From positions 17,841 through 31,279 of the forward strand of contig FLMG01004660.1 in assembly GCA_900088475.1 (NCBI GenBank): a stretch of DNA of 13,439 nt. Reading direction: 5' to 3'. The position numbers were made by a program, and so were the translations under genes. Numbering within the stretch: position 1 is the stretch's first letter; the number at the start of each line of letters is the position of its first letter. This stretch comes from Hyphochytrium catenoides. Its lineage: Eukaryota; Sar; Hyphochytriomycetes; Hyphochytriales; Hyphochytriaceae. Below the pieces are notes generated by a model, which worked only from the letters and a program-made list of their open reading frames with translations, searched no databases and was not told the DNA's origin. Positions 1 to 8,163 of the stretch are shown here, one piece after another.

Positions 1-635
1 ACAGTGAGGACAGCCATCGCAGAGAGCAAGGATGGAACCCTGCCCACCACCATCTTTGACAAGGTAAGAGAGAGAGAGAGAGAGAGAGACAAGAGAGAGA
101 GAAAGGGATTGATGAGATAGAGGCCATAGAGAGTGAAGAAACCCTCACACTCCTTGCTTAGGGTTAGGGTTGAGCTGGAAGATGGCAGACGCTAGGAGAA
201 CAAAAAAGAGGCTAGGAGAGGGCGAGGAATCCCCAGATGTTATGGATCTGGACAGCGTTGGCCTTGTTATTCTCTCTTTGGATCACCGCATTCTCTCTCC
301 GTTAGCTTGTTTCCTCTCTTGCGCACCCTATGCCTCACGCTCTGTCTCTTTCGTATCTCTCCTTTCGTCTTCTCTTCTCTCTCTTCTCCTCCGGTTCCTC
401 CTCTCAGATGGAGGCAGAAGTCTTCAAGATGATGGTCGATCCCTTTGGGCGCTTTCAGCAAAAGTTCAGGAAACAGGCTGCCGTTGCGGCGAGAGCAGCA
501 GAAGCGGGAGGCGGAGGAGATGGAGAGAAGAAGCTGGTGGGACCGGCCAGCAGAGAGGGAGAACAGACATCAACAGCTCCGACGACGCTCGTAAAGAAGA
601 AGTCTGCCGTGTCTCCCACCGTCTTCAAGCCATAG
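1..635 (+). CDS. 3' end of a split gene, possible RGS-domain protein (partial)
   Basis: The 5' part lies outside the window. Bases 1-63 read openly and end in AAG followed by the donor gtaag at 64; the acceptor ctctcag ends at 407, and the second exon runs 408-635 to a TAG stop. The intron is phase 0, so the two exons join without changing frame. The joined peptide is about 97 residues. Across the junction it reads TIFDK then MEAEVFKMMVDPFGRF, which resembles the end of RGS domains (pattern FD-x-A-Q-x-E-V-F-x-L-M-x-x-D-x-F-P-R-F). RGS proteins speed GTP hydrolysis by G-protein alpha subunits at the membrane; that role is inferred from this short stretch only. After it comes a basic, Ala/Gly/Glu-rich tail ending KKKSAVSPTVFKP, probably disordered. 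The splice structure is more certain than the family. A gene prediction running through the intron (170-706) would be wrong. Confidence 0.5.
64..407 (+). other. Phase-0 intron with (AG)n microsatellite and TTAGGG pair
   Basis: The donor gtaag runs straight into an (AG)11 tract at 67-88. A TTAGGGTTAGGGTT motif lies at 158-171, and a long pyrimidine tract (about 330-405) leads to the acceptor ctctcag. The length of 344 nt is similar to the introns of the amylase gene. Confidence 0.55.
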
Positions 636-1785
636 GATTAGCTCTCTTCCCTCCATTGTTCTTCTCTGACCGTATCGGTTTGAAGTCTCTCTTCTCTTCC
701 CTTTAGCTTTACTACATTTTGATCCTTGTCCTCGACGTAACGTTTGAGATCCCTTGATGAGATCGTGGATGCCCTTAGTTTGACAGACAGTGATTCTCCG
801 CTGTTCTCTATCATTGTTAATAGGAAAGCCTGCACATATTTTCCATTCGCATCTCAACCATTTGATGCTGATAACAGTAGAAGAAGAAGAGAAGCCCAGA
901 CCACGAGATGATGAGAGAGATGGAGAGAAAGTAAGAGAATGACAAGTCCTTCAGAAAAAGGGAGTACAAGGAGAAGAAAGGACGAAGGAAGAAGGAAGAG
1001 TGTCTTTGAAATTCTTGCTATGATTGATTTGGCAATGGTGGGACAGCTGCGGCGCGCGATGCAGAGACCATCATGGGTCTCTGTTGTGATCGTTCTCCTA
1101 AGGTTACGCCATGAGGTGATTCATTGCAGCCAAACATGTTTGTCACTGGCACCAACCTCCAGGGCAGTCGTCGTTTCTTGAGGCATTTGGCCTTCCCCTT
1201 TCACCCCTCATACGCTGCTGATAATTTATCACTATCTATAGGAGGAAACGATGGAACGAAATGATAGAATGGTAGAAGAAGAGGTTTGCAGGAGAAAAGA
1301 GCTAGAACCTCGTTCTGGACTCTTCAGCTTCTGTTAACCATCAGCAGACGGGAAAGAAGCTCATAGTCACCTCCTCAGTGACTGACAATGTGCTTTAATG
1401 TTTCCCCTTATACTCTCGACAATCTGCTAGCTCACTCTGGGGCGACTGGCTTGGGATTGAACTAGTGTTAGAGAACAGCTATAGGGAAATCAACTATTTG
1501 TCAGAGGATAAACGGACGTCAAGACAGAGTTAGGTGCAGAAGCAGAAGCAACTGCCAAGAAAACTAGATGAAGGATGAAGTGAGGATGGAAGATGGAATG
1601 ATAGGAGAACAACGAGTGTATCGTTACTATACGATCAGGGAGGAGAGAAGAGGGATCTCCTGTCAACAACAACCAGCTCTTGAGATAAGGCAGCGAGACT
1701 TTGATGAAAGCTTTAGGACAACAGCAAAGCGAGGAGACAAGGCACAGTAGGTGGCACAAAAATTTTGCTTGCTTCTCCAGGGCGG
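636..1785. other. Intergenic stretch, no supported gene
   Basis: I see no gene here. Short open frames exist on both strands but have no recognisable domain, poor start contexts and low-complexity composition (GAAGAAGAAGAG-type runs near 879-1000). It lies between the plus-strand gene ending at 635 and the minus-strand gene ending at 1786, so it should hold two convergent 3' untranslated regions. I found no AATAAA after either stop. Confidence 0.5.
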
Positions 1786-2619
1786 TTAATTGAGGGGCGC
1801 GAAGCAGCCCACTAGAGTGAGCTCATGCGTCTGACGGTCCCAGTTCTTAGGCGTCAGCTTTGACGGGTCCAGTTCAGGATTAAACTGATTGCAATTGACC
1901 TTCAACTCATGGTCGATAGCTTCAGTGTATATGGGTGAATTCTCGGGGGCGATGCTCAACTTTAGTTGATAGACTGAAGACGGATATTTATCGCCATATA
2001 TAGCGAGCCACCACCGGGATGATCGCTGGTAGCGGACGGTCGTGGCTTTGAAGTTCCTGACATCCTTGACCGTTGTACCAGGGCCTTGGTGGAGGTAACA
2101 AGGCGCTTCATCTTGTACGTCGATGTCGCCTCTATAGAAAGGATCAAGTGAATGATCTTTATAACGTTTAACAGGGTTATGCCTGGCGAATCCCACTTGA
2201 CGATACTGTCTCACGCCATCCTTCCTGACCTCATAAACCCAGAGAATGAACTTGACATCAGAAGAATCACCACCGTCCTTTTGTTTATCAGTCTGAATGG
2301 GTTTCTGCGCGGTGAGATAATAGAACCTGTTCTTCAGAGGCACAAGTCCCGGAGGGTAGCATCTGTTCTTTGACCACCTCGAGGCCTTCAGGCCACGAAG
2401 GAGACGTCTTGTCGGTGGTTGATAAGAGCCAGCTACCGCTGAAGGAGAGGGAAACGACGAAAAGGAAAACGTCGCAGGAGCCATCAGCTCCTGGCCGTTG
2501 ATGGGAGTTGCTATGTCTCCTCCTGTTGACGAGGGCGCGGAGTCAACTCCAAAGAAGAGCAAGAAGAGCTCTGAAAGAAGCACCGCAAGCGGGAGTAAAG
2601 AAGACCGCTTCCTGGCCAT
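1786..2619 (-). CDS. Secreted protein of unknown function with RxLR-like motif
   Basis: A single-exon frame of 277 residues with a good start context (CCAGCATGGCC on the minus strand). Residues 1-27 look like a signal peptide: basic N-terminus MARKR, hydrophobic core LLPLAVLLSELFLLFFGV, then small residues (DSA). Residues 28-70 are Ser/Pro/Ala-rich and probably flexible. Residues 71-75 read RRLLR, which contains an R-x-L-R match at 72-75; no acidic dEER-type motif follows. From about 85 to 277 the sequence alternates aromatic and hydrophobic residues like a compact beta-rich domain (for example DVKFILWVYEVRKDG at 121-135 and SRWWLAIYGD at 201-210). It has four cysteines, C87, C174, C243 and C272, enough for two disulfides in an extracellular protein. 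I recognise no family or catalytic motif. It may be a secreted effector, a wall-associated protein or a lectin-like protein; the sequence does not decide. RRLLR could equally be a propeptide cleavage site. Confidence 0.75.
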   Translation of the reverse strand: MARKRSSLLPLAVLLSELFLLFFGVDSAPSSTGGDIATPINGQELMAPATFSFSSFPSPSAVAGSYQPPTRRLLRGLKASRWSKNRCYPPGLVPLKNRFYYLTAQKPIQTDKQKDGGDSSDVKFILWVYEVRKDGVRQYRQVGFARHNPVKRYKDHSLDPFYRGDIDVQDEAPCYLHQGPGTTVKDVRNFKATTVRYQRSSRWWLAIYGDKYPSSVYQLKLSIAPENSPIYTEAIDHELKVNCNQFNPELDPSKLTPKNWDRQTHELTLVGCFAPLN

Positions 2620-3382
2620 GCTGGAGGGCGATGTGTTTGAAAGGGCACTTTCTCTTTTATCTTTGTCGTCTCCCCTTGTGTTCTTGAAGGCGCTTATCCC
2701 TTAGGTGTGACATGGTAAATTGTACACTGAATGGGAGATAGAGGTGACGAGGAAGACGGCAGGATGGATTGACAGAGATTGCGAGAAGGTCTACAAGGCT
2801 TCATAGAGACGGCTGAAGACTGATCACACTTTTCTTAGGGAACCTGTTTGCGAAGAAGCCGTCGGAGGCGGGACACGAAGAAGAAACATGGTACCACATG
2901 CTCCGACAGTGAAACACACTCTGATTGAGCAGGAGAGGTAAGAATGGCAAGGAGACTGACAGGGAGCAAGGACGTCCGGAGAAAAAGACGGAGAAAGAGT
3001 CTCGCTAGACCCGCGCTGAGGAGCCATTGGACTATGCTGTCTTATCCTTGGGAATCTGGATGCTCGCACTTCTCCTGGTCTTCTCTAATCTCTGTCAGAG
3101 GAGAACAGCCAAGACCTTACACACTGATAGGGAGAGACATTGCTCTGCTCTCTATAAAATAGGAGGAGAAAGAGCTCCAGCTTGGCATGAAGGGGAGGCT
3201 CTTCCCTTGCTGCTGTCCTCTCCAGTCCACCGCAGCACTATTGTGCTAATGAACACCTAAACGAACGAACGATAGAGCAATGCGCAAGGGAGACAAATCA
3301 AAAGGAGAAAAAGCCGTGTAACATAATTGCCCTTGTCTCTCCTCTCGTCCGCTTGCACCAGAAGAGATGACAAGAAGCAAGT
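2620..3382. other. Intergenic stretch upstream of the secreted-protein gene
   Basis: This should contain the minus-strand promoter and 5' leader of the gene starting at 2619, but no clear minus-strand TATA box is seen. The short frames at 2824-3069 (minus) and 2944-3260 (plus) have no recognisable domain. A plus-strand TATA-like motif at 3153-3161 is listed separately. No gene is supported. Confidence 0.4.
3153..3161 (+). promoter_or_regulatory. TATA-box-like motif
   Basis: The motif TATAAAATA is a close match to a core TATA box. About 26 bases downstream (3187) is an ATG opening only a 20-codon frame with a CCC run of cysteines, so no convincing plus-strand gene follows. It could drive a noncoding transcript, be a relic, or be chance. 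Confidence 0.25.
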
Positions 3383-3519
3383 TTAAATTTTCTCACAGTG
3401 TCTTTCCTTTTCTACTACTACCGATAAGAAGGAGGAGAAGCAGAAGAAGAAGGTATACATACATTCATATAAAAAAGTAGAACTTTTTACTGATGAAAAG
3501 AAGGACTCTTCATTATCTT

Positions 3520-3660
3520 CTTCCTGTTCTTCATCTTTTACTTCTTCTTTAGCTTCTTCGTAGAAGAGAAAGATGAAGAACAGAAGAAAGAAGAAGAGGC
3601 AACAAGAAGCACAAAGCCTTGGTCTCTTCTTCAGCTCTATCTTCACCGCTCTCGTACTCA
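3520..3660. repeat. Decayed dispersed repeat, copy A, with imperfect hairpin
   Basis: This segment resembles 6651-6800. On the plus strand both copies have a GAA-rich run and then CCTTGGTCTC (3617-3626 here, 6754-6763 there), followed by matching bases including CAGCTC. Read on the minus strand, both give a similar acidic peptide: ESGEDRAEEETKAL here and ECGGDRAVEDETKVL there. The copy also contains a 15-bp perfect inverted repeat, CTGTTCTTCATCTTT at 3524-3538 against its complement at 3569-3583, inside a longer imperfect stem. No terminal repeats or transposase/polymerase motifs are seen. It could be a fragment of an old transposable element or of a duplicated gene. Confidence 0.4.
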
Positions 3661-3825
3661 GAAAGGGAGGAATCATCGTTGAGTTCCTCAGCACTAACAA
3701 GAGCCACCATCTCGGTCCAAAAGGCAAGCGAGAGAAGAGTCCAGTTGCTGAAGGGGAATAGGCTAAGGCTCTGAAGCACATTATATTCATGGAAAGCCAA
3801 ACAAGCCTGGTGTGCAGGCGTAACG

Positions 3826-5617
3826 CTATGGCCAGGCAGGCGAGACCACCGACCATGAGGCCGCGAAAGTACTATCAAGTGCAGAACGATCACACTGAAG
3901 TGTCACAAGCTGCTGCACACAGTCTAAGACACGCGGCATAGCTCCTCCCGAAGAATCGCAAATCAGCGAAACCAATGCCATGATACCGAGAAGCATTAAG
4001 TGGAAGAGCGACCACATGAAACCTTCACAAGCCCTTGTACACCGTAAAGGACACGACGAGGCTTAGCCCCATCCACAAAGTCTTTACTAGCGGGACATAC
4101 TGCAGCCCTACAGCCTTACAGCGGCCCTGATATTCTCTCAACTTCGTAACCTCAGACAAACGACCTTGATAGCCGGCATGGACTGCTGCCTTTGTTGGAT
4201 GGTAGAGCTCTGCCTTGCAGCAGATCCGTGATGGACACATCAGAAGCCGTGTGCTTACAAGAAATTGAGAAGCCACAAGCCACTAATAACCAACAAATCT
4301 CCGAGCTTCTGATTGGAGCCATGAAGGAGATGACGCGGTTTACGAGGCTCTTTCAAACCAGAGTCCCGAAAGCATGGAAGAGGGTGTCTTCTGAGAGACC
4401 GTGCCACTGGTCGGCTCGGGCCCCCTGACGACAGAACAAAGCGATGATCCTCGAAGGCATCCATTGGAATGATACAAATCCGGTGGCCGGACGCAGCATC
4501 ATTACGGACAAGAGGGATTCCTAAGTAATGGCATAAGATCATCCGAGAACACCACGGGGGAAGAAGCCTTCAAGTGCGTCTGGTTAGTAGGAGCAGCCCG
4601 AAAGAAAGCTCCTGCGTGCGGAAGAGAAGTAACCCACAAGCTAGACTTTGACCGCAAGTAGTTCCATCAGGGCCGCAGAAGACAGGAGAGCCGTAGTAGC
4701 CAACGTCACCCATGCAAACCGGACAAATATCCAGGCAAACAATGCTTTCCTCTAGAGATGAGTAGGGGAAAGCGCTCCCCAACCTCGGCCCTATTGGTGT
4801 TATAGAAAACGTCGAGCTGCTCAATTGCCAACGTTGAGAGTAAGCCTCGACGTCCAACATGCGCAGCGGTAGTTGCAGTCAAAGTCGCCGAGGCACCGAC
4901 AGAACCAAGATACGAAACAGGAATCGCGGAAAAGCTAGCCCACACGCTAGACCGAGGCCACTTGACGGACGGGGTAAAATTACCTTCTGCTCACCCGGAT
5001 GTCGTGACAAAAAAAAACGATGTATAAGCTCCTGGATCTGGAATTGAATGGGCGCTTGACATTACTAGCCTGGGAGCTTTCCTTTACCGCCTGGCTGGGT
5101 GTAAGTTGAAGGAGGCTCTGGCCCAGCAGGCACGGGCACCAGTAATAGCCTAACTCACTAACCAAGAGCTAAGCGCTGAAGTGTATACTCCTTCCCACCC
5201 CGACTAAGTAAACAATACGTACTCTCTCCTCTGGCATAGGTCCAACGCAGCGGGGATCGGGCGGGCGGCTGACTGTTCTGGGGGACTGCATAATAGGTGT
5301 AGTCAGCTGTGCCTCTTCTATCCGTTGCCCTGTGTCTATCTTCCGGAATAGCCTGCAGAGGCTGAGGCTGCCGGAGCAAACGAGAGTGAAAGAGGTCAGC
5401 CCCATCCCTTGACCGCGCCAAGAAAGTTACAAGGAGGAAGAAGGAAGAGAATAACCCAAGAATAAGGATGGGAAACCATAGGTAGAAGAAGCAGAGTGAC
5501 ACGCATCATGGTGGAGGGTAAGCCTAGCCAAGCACTCTCTCTTGAAAATGAAGACTTATAGCTTCCAAGCCAGTTGACAAGATGGTCGTCCATACCCTCA
5601 CTTCCTCTCTCATACAA
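3826..5617 (-). other. Balanced-composition block with fragmentary open frames, possible decayed or many-exon gene
   Basis: Unlike its surroundings, this block is not purine/pyrimidine-skewed and has mixed codon-like composition. On the minus strand overlapping frames of 60-114 codons follow one another in all three phases. Examples are a frame starting at an ATG at 5405 (MGLTSFTLVCSG...), a 94-codon Ala/Ser/Thr-rich frame ending at 4706, a Cys-rich stretch near 4635-4740 (CPVCMGDVGYYG...) and a hydrophobic N-terminus at 4017 (MWSLFHLMLLGIMALVSLIC). Some are flanked by GT/AG that might be splice sites, but no combination gives one continuous recognisable protein. Either a gene with many small exons or a heavily decayed one would look like this. 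I recognise no domain and assign no function. Confidence 0.25.
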
Positions 5618-5639
5618 TCCTGACTACCTACACGGTCTA

Positions 5640-6420
5640 GAACTTATGTCTCTTTCTCTTAGAAAGGAGAGGAAAGAGTTGGAACTGATAAATCTTCGAT
5701 TTCTTCTTTCATAGTTGATACAGGATCAGTTCTCTCTCATTCTCTTTCTCTCGCCCCCTTCTCTCTTCTTCTCCTACATCTCGGACGATCTGACTCTCTC
5801 TTCTCGCTCCTCTTCGGTGGCTCTCTCTTTTTCTTCTTCTCCTCCGTTCAACATTCGGAGGTTGCAGAATGTGAGAAAGGAAGACAGCGAAGAAGAAAAA
5901 GAAACGAAAGGGAGACACTCCTTCCACCACGTGGTCTTCTCCTGAAAGAGCGAGGAGGAACAGAAGGATCACGAGCAAGCAAGGGACAACCAGGAAAGGG
6001 AAGAAGAGGAGACAGAGAGATAATGTAGTGGACGACGAAGAAGAAGAGGAAATGCGAGCAAGAGAGAGGAGAGAAGAGGAAGAAACGGACAATGGGAGAA
6101 GGAGGAGGGGACAGAAGAAGAGAGTGAAGAAGAGAGAAGACAACCTCAACGGGAAGAAGCCGATCCCATGCCACCATTAGGAGGAGAGGAAATATGGCGA
6201 AGGGAGAATGCACCATTTCTTTGGGAGAAGAGAGGAGAGACAAGAAGAGGAAGAAGACGATCACGAGGCAACCAGAAGAAGAGAAGATATTTACAGTGAT
6301 AGCCGCTGGTGTTTCATGGCCTGGTTGGTGTATGGCATGCACGGTAACATCCGTGACATAATTAAGAGTTCTGACCATCGAACCTTGATCCCTAGGTTAA
6401 GAAGAGAACTACTAGTTCTA
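5640..6420. other. Polypyrimidine-to-polypurine switch region, no supported gene
   Basis: The plus strand is strongly pyrimidine-rich from about 5690 to 5850 and then strongly purine-rich from about 5865 to 6280. Long open frames occur here on both strands (for example 5709-6149 and 5848-6378 on the minus strand), but they are Ser/Leu/Phe-only or Arg/Glu/Lys-only. Stop codons all contain T, so near-pure purine runs stay open by composition alone. I do not call any of them a gene. Confidence 0.5.
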
Positions 6421-6444
6421 TTCCTGGCAAAGTAGTTCCTCCAA

Positions 6445-6462
6445 GGTCTCTATACTGAGACC
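6445..6462. repeat. Small inverted repeat (hairpin)
   Basis: The sequence GGTCTC-TATACT-GAGACC has six-base perfect arms and a six-base loop. It lies about 30 bases before another inverted repeat at 6492-6522. No function can be assigned. Confidence 0.5.
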
Positions 6463-6491
6463 AGAAGATCTATTATGACAAACAAATAGTC

Positions 6492-6522
6492 AACAGCAGA
6501 CTTAGCTCTAAACTCTGCTGTT
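6492..6522. repeat. Small inverted repeat (hairpin)
   Basis: Nine-base perfect arms, AACAGCAGA at 6492-6500 and TCTGCTGTT at 6514-6522, enclose a 13-base spacer. It is followed by a short T/A-rich stretch (TATTATTATTAAATGG near 6582). It may be part of a decayed mobile element, but no terminal repeats confirm that. Confidence 0.5.
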
Positions 6523-6650
6523 CACGATTCCCCCTAAAATAGAGTTAAGGTAGCGAGTGTCATCTAGGCGCTTTCCTTCTGTATTATTATTAAATGGTAG
6601 GAAGTGAGATGATAGCTACTAATAAGGTACTAATTAACTACTCAGAAGTA

Positions 6651-6800
6651 AAAGAAGAAGTAAAAGATGAAAAAAGAAGAAGAAAGAGAGGAGTACCTGT
6701 AAGAAGAAGAAGAGGAAGAAGAAGAAGAGGAAGAAACAAGGAAAGCTATAACACCTTGGTCTCGTCCTCCACAGCTCGATCTCCTCCACACTCATTTTCT
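6651..6800. repeat. Decayed dispersed repeat, copy B
   Basis: This is the partner of 3520-3660. The CCTTGGTCTC block at 6754-6763 has the same orientation in both copies. The 21-mer at 6651-6671, beginning AAAGAAGAAGTAAAAG, is instead identical to the reverse complement of 3530-3550, so one part is inverted relative to the other. In copy B this 21-mer reads EVKEEVKDEK on the plus strand; in copy A the minus strand reads EAKEEVKDEEQ. The minus-strand frame here has stop codons, which suggests a decayed copy. The open frame at 6594-6983 crosses this repeat and shows no domain. Confidence 0.4.
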
Positions 6801-7410
6801 TCACTATTCTTATTCCGACAATCGTATAGTAGTTCTACTACTAAAGGTAGGCAGTGCTGCTGGCGGCTCGCGCTGCGTGTAGGGTTTCCTCCCCGTCGTT
6901 CTGGAAGTTCAAGAGCAGAAAAGAGCGTTTATGTCCTTCTGTTTACTCTTTCTTCTGTTCCTCTCTTTACTCGTAACGATTAGTTCTATCTCATCCTCCT
7001 TCTCCATCTCTTTCTAGGTTATCGCTATAGAGTAAAGAATGACTTCTCTCTCTTTCTGAAGAGTAGAACTAGTAGTGACATCTTCTTCTTGTCGGATAAA
7101 AAGATAGGTCTAATGTTCCTCATCCGAACGTATCTATCTCCCTCGTCTACCTTTCCCCTGTCAATCAGTCACTCGTAGCAGCAGTCACTGCCTCACTTGG
7201 TTTCCCTAGTTATAGAAGGCTGCCCCTTTTAACAAGGAAGTTTAGCGGCTGCGCTTCGGGGTCTCGGATATCTGACCGTATCTTGCTACCGTAGAACAAC
7301 GTCCTCTCTCCTCTCTAACCCTCACCGCACTGTTTCAAGCTGCAATCTTCTTTCCATCGCATTCTGATGAGGGTTAAGAAGAGGAAGGAACGTCAAAGAC
7401 AGAAAGAAAA

Positions 7411-7423
7411 GAGGAGAGAGAGG

Positions 7424-7477
<54 letters not shown>

Positions 7478-7495
7478 CAGAGAGAGAGACAGAGA
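7411..7495. repeat. GA/GACA microsatellite
   Basis: About 85 bases of (GA)n interrupted by GACA units. The decamer AGAGAGAGAC recurs at 7441, 7461 and 7481, giving a 20-base period. Related short GA/GACA runs occur at 67-111 and 11497-11515. The frame crossing it would encode an Arg-Glu run typical of translated GA repeats. Confidence 0.9.
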
Positions 7496-7576
7496 ATACT
7501 TGGTAGCCAGGAACCTGCCCCGTATACTTTTTCCCTCCCCTATCTCTCCCTTGTCTCTCTTCCCGCGTCCAACACC

Positions 7577-7837
7577 ATGGCCGTAGCATATCTGTCATTT
7601 GCAGTGCGCCTTACTCGGACTTTACAACTCCTCATGCCTCACCAACTTGAAGAAGCTCTGTGGGTTTTCTTCTTTGAACATTTTCTGCTGGACCTTGAAG
7701 AGAAAGGCGAGATGGGGGCGTTTCCAGCCAAGGCATCATCATATGTGACTTCTACTCTATTTGTTTCCTCGTTACTCCGTACTATCACGGATCTTTCGCT
7801 TCTTTCTCATTCCACTTTTTGTCTCCCTCTTTCATAG
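7577..7837 (+). CDS. Doubtful small open frame upstream of the amylase gene
   Basis: An 86-codon frame opens at an ATG in a good context (ACACCATGG) and ends at TAG 7835-7837, 326 bases before the amylase start. The peptide is hydrophobic, with a central amphipathic part (PHQLEEALWVFFFEHFLLDL) and a Ser/Thr/Leu-rich end. I recognise no domain. The pyrimidine-rich 3' half and lack of any family match make it more likely a chance frame or 5' leader of the amylase transcript than a gene. Confidence 0.15.
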   Translation: MAVAYLSFAVRLTRTLQLLMPHQLEEALWVFFFEHFLLDLEEKGEMGAFPAKASSYVTSTLFVSSLLRTITDLSLLSHSTFCLPLS

Positions 7838-8163
7838 GGTTAGGGCACATCCTTCGGCGTGCAGGCCCTGACTTGCTCGTAGCATGATAGACAGTTCCCA
7901 TTTTTGCGCCAGACGCACAACAGACATCAGTGCGGTTTGTCGAAGTGGCGGCCTTGTGAGAAAGTGAAGGAGAAGGTCTATCTCTCTTCCTCTTGCGCTT
8001 TCTCTCTACTCTGTCTCTTGATCATAGTTTGCGTCTCCCTGTCGGCCCTCCTAATAGATTAAGCTTGTGCTCCTTTCCACCTTTTGCGCGCTCTCTTCTT
8101 TCAAAAGGAACTTGTCGTGCCTTGCTGCTGAAGCCAAGGAGACTACGGAGAAGATAGCCAACA
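7838..8163 (+). promoter_or_regulatory. Probable promoter and 5' leader region of the amylase gene
   Basis: This is the spacer immediately upstream of the amylase ATG. It contains a TAGGGTTAGGG motif at 7835-7845, resembling plant telo-box elements, pyrimidine-rich stretches, and a favourable start context (CCAACAATGGC). I see no TATA box at a fixed distance. The assignment rests on position. Confidence 0.3.

Noticed and set aside
170-706. 178-codon plus-strand open frame
   Set aside because: It runs through the intron at 64-407 and the exon at 408-635 in a different frame from the supported splice product, and is low in complexity.
4570-4860. Cys-rich minus-strand frame (CPVCMGDVGYYG, CGPDGTTCGQS) as a zinc-binding or EGF-like domain
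   Set aside because: Cysteine spacing fits no domain I know, other frames over the same bases look equally protein-like, and no flanking exons can be joined with confidence.
5709-6378. Long Ser/Leu/Phe-rich minus-strand and Arg/Glu-rich plus-strand open frames
   Set aside because: Stop codons contain T, so purine-only runs are open by composition; no domain or sensible amino-acid mix is seen.
3383-7160. An intact retrotransposon spanning both repeat copies
   Set aside because: No long terminal repeats, primer-binding site, or protease, integrase or reverse-transcriptase motifs were found on either strand.
7367-7500. Arg-Glu repeat protein across the GA microsatellite
   Set aside because: It is a translated simple repeat.
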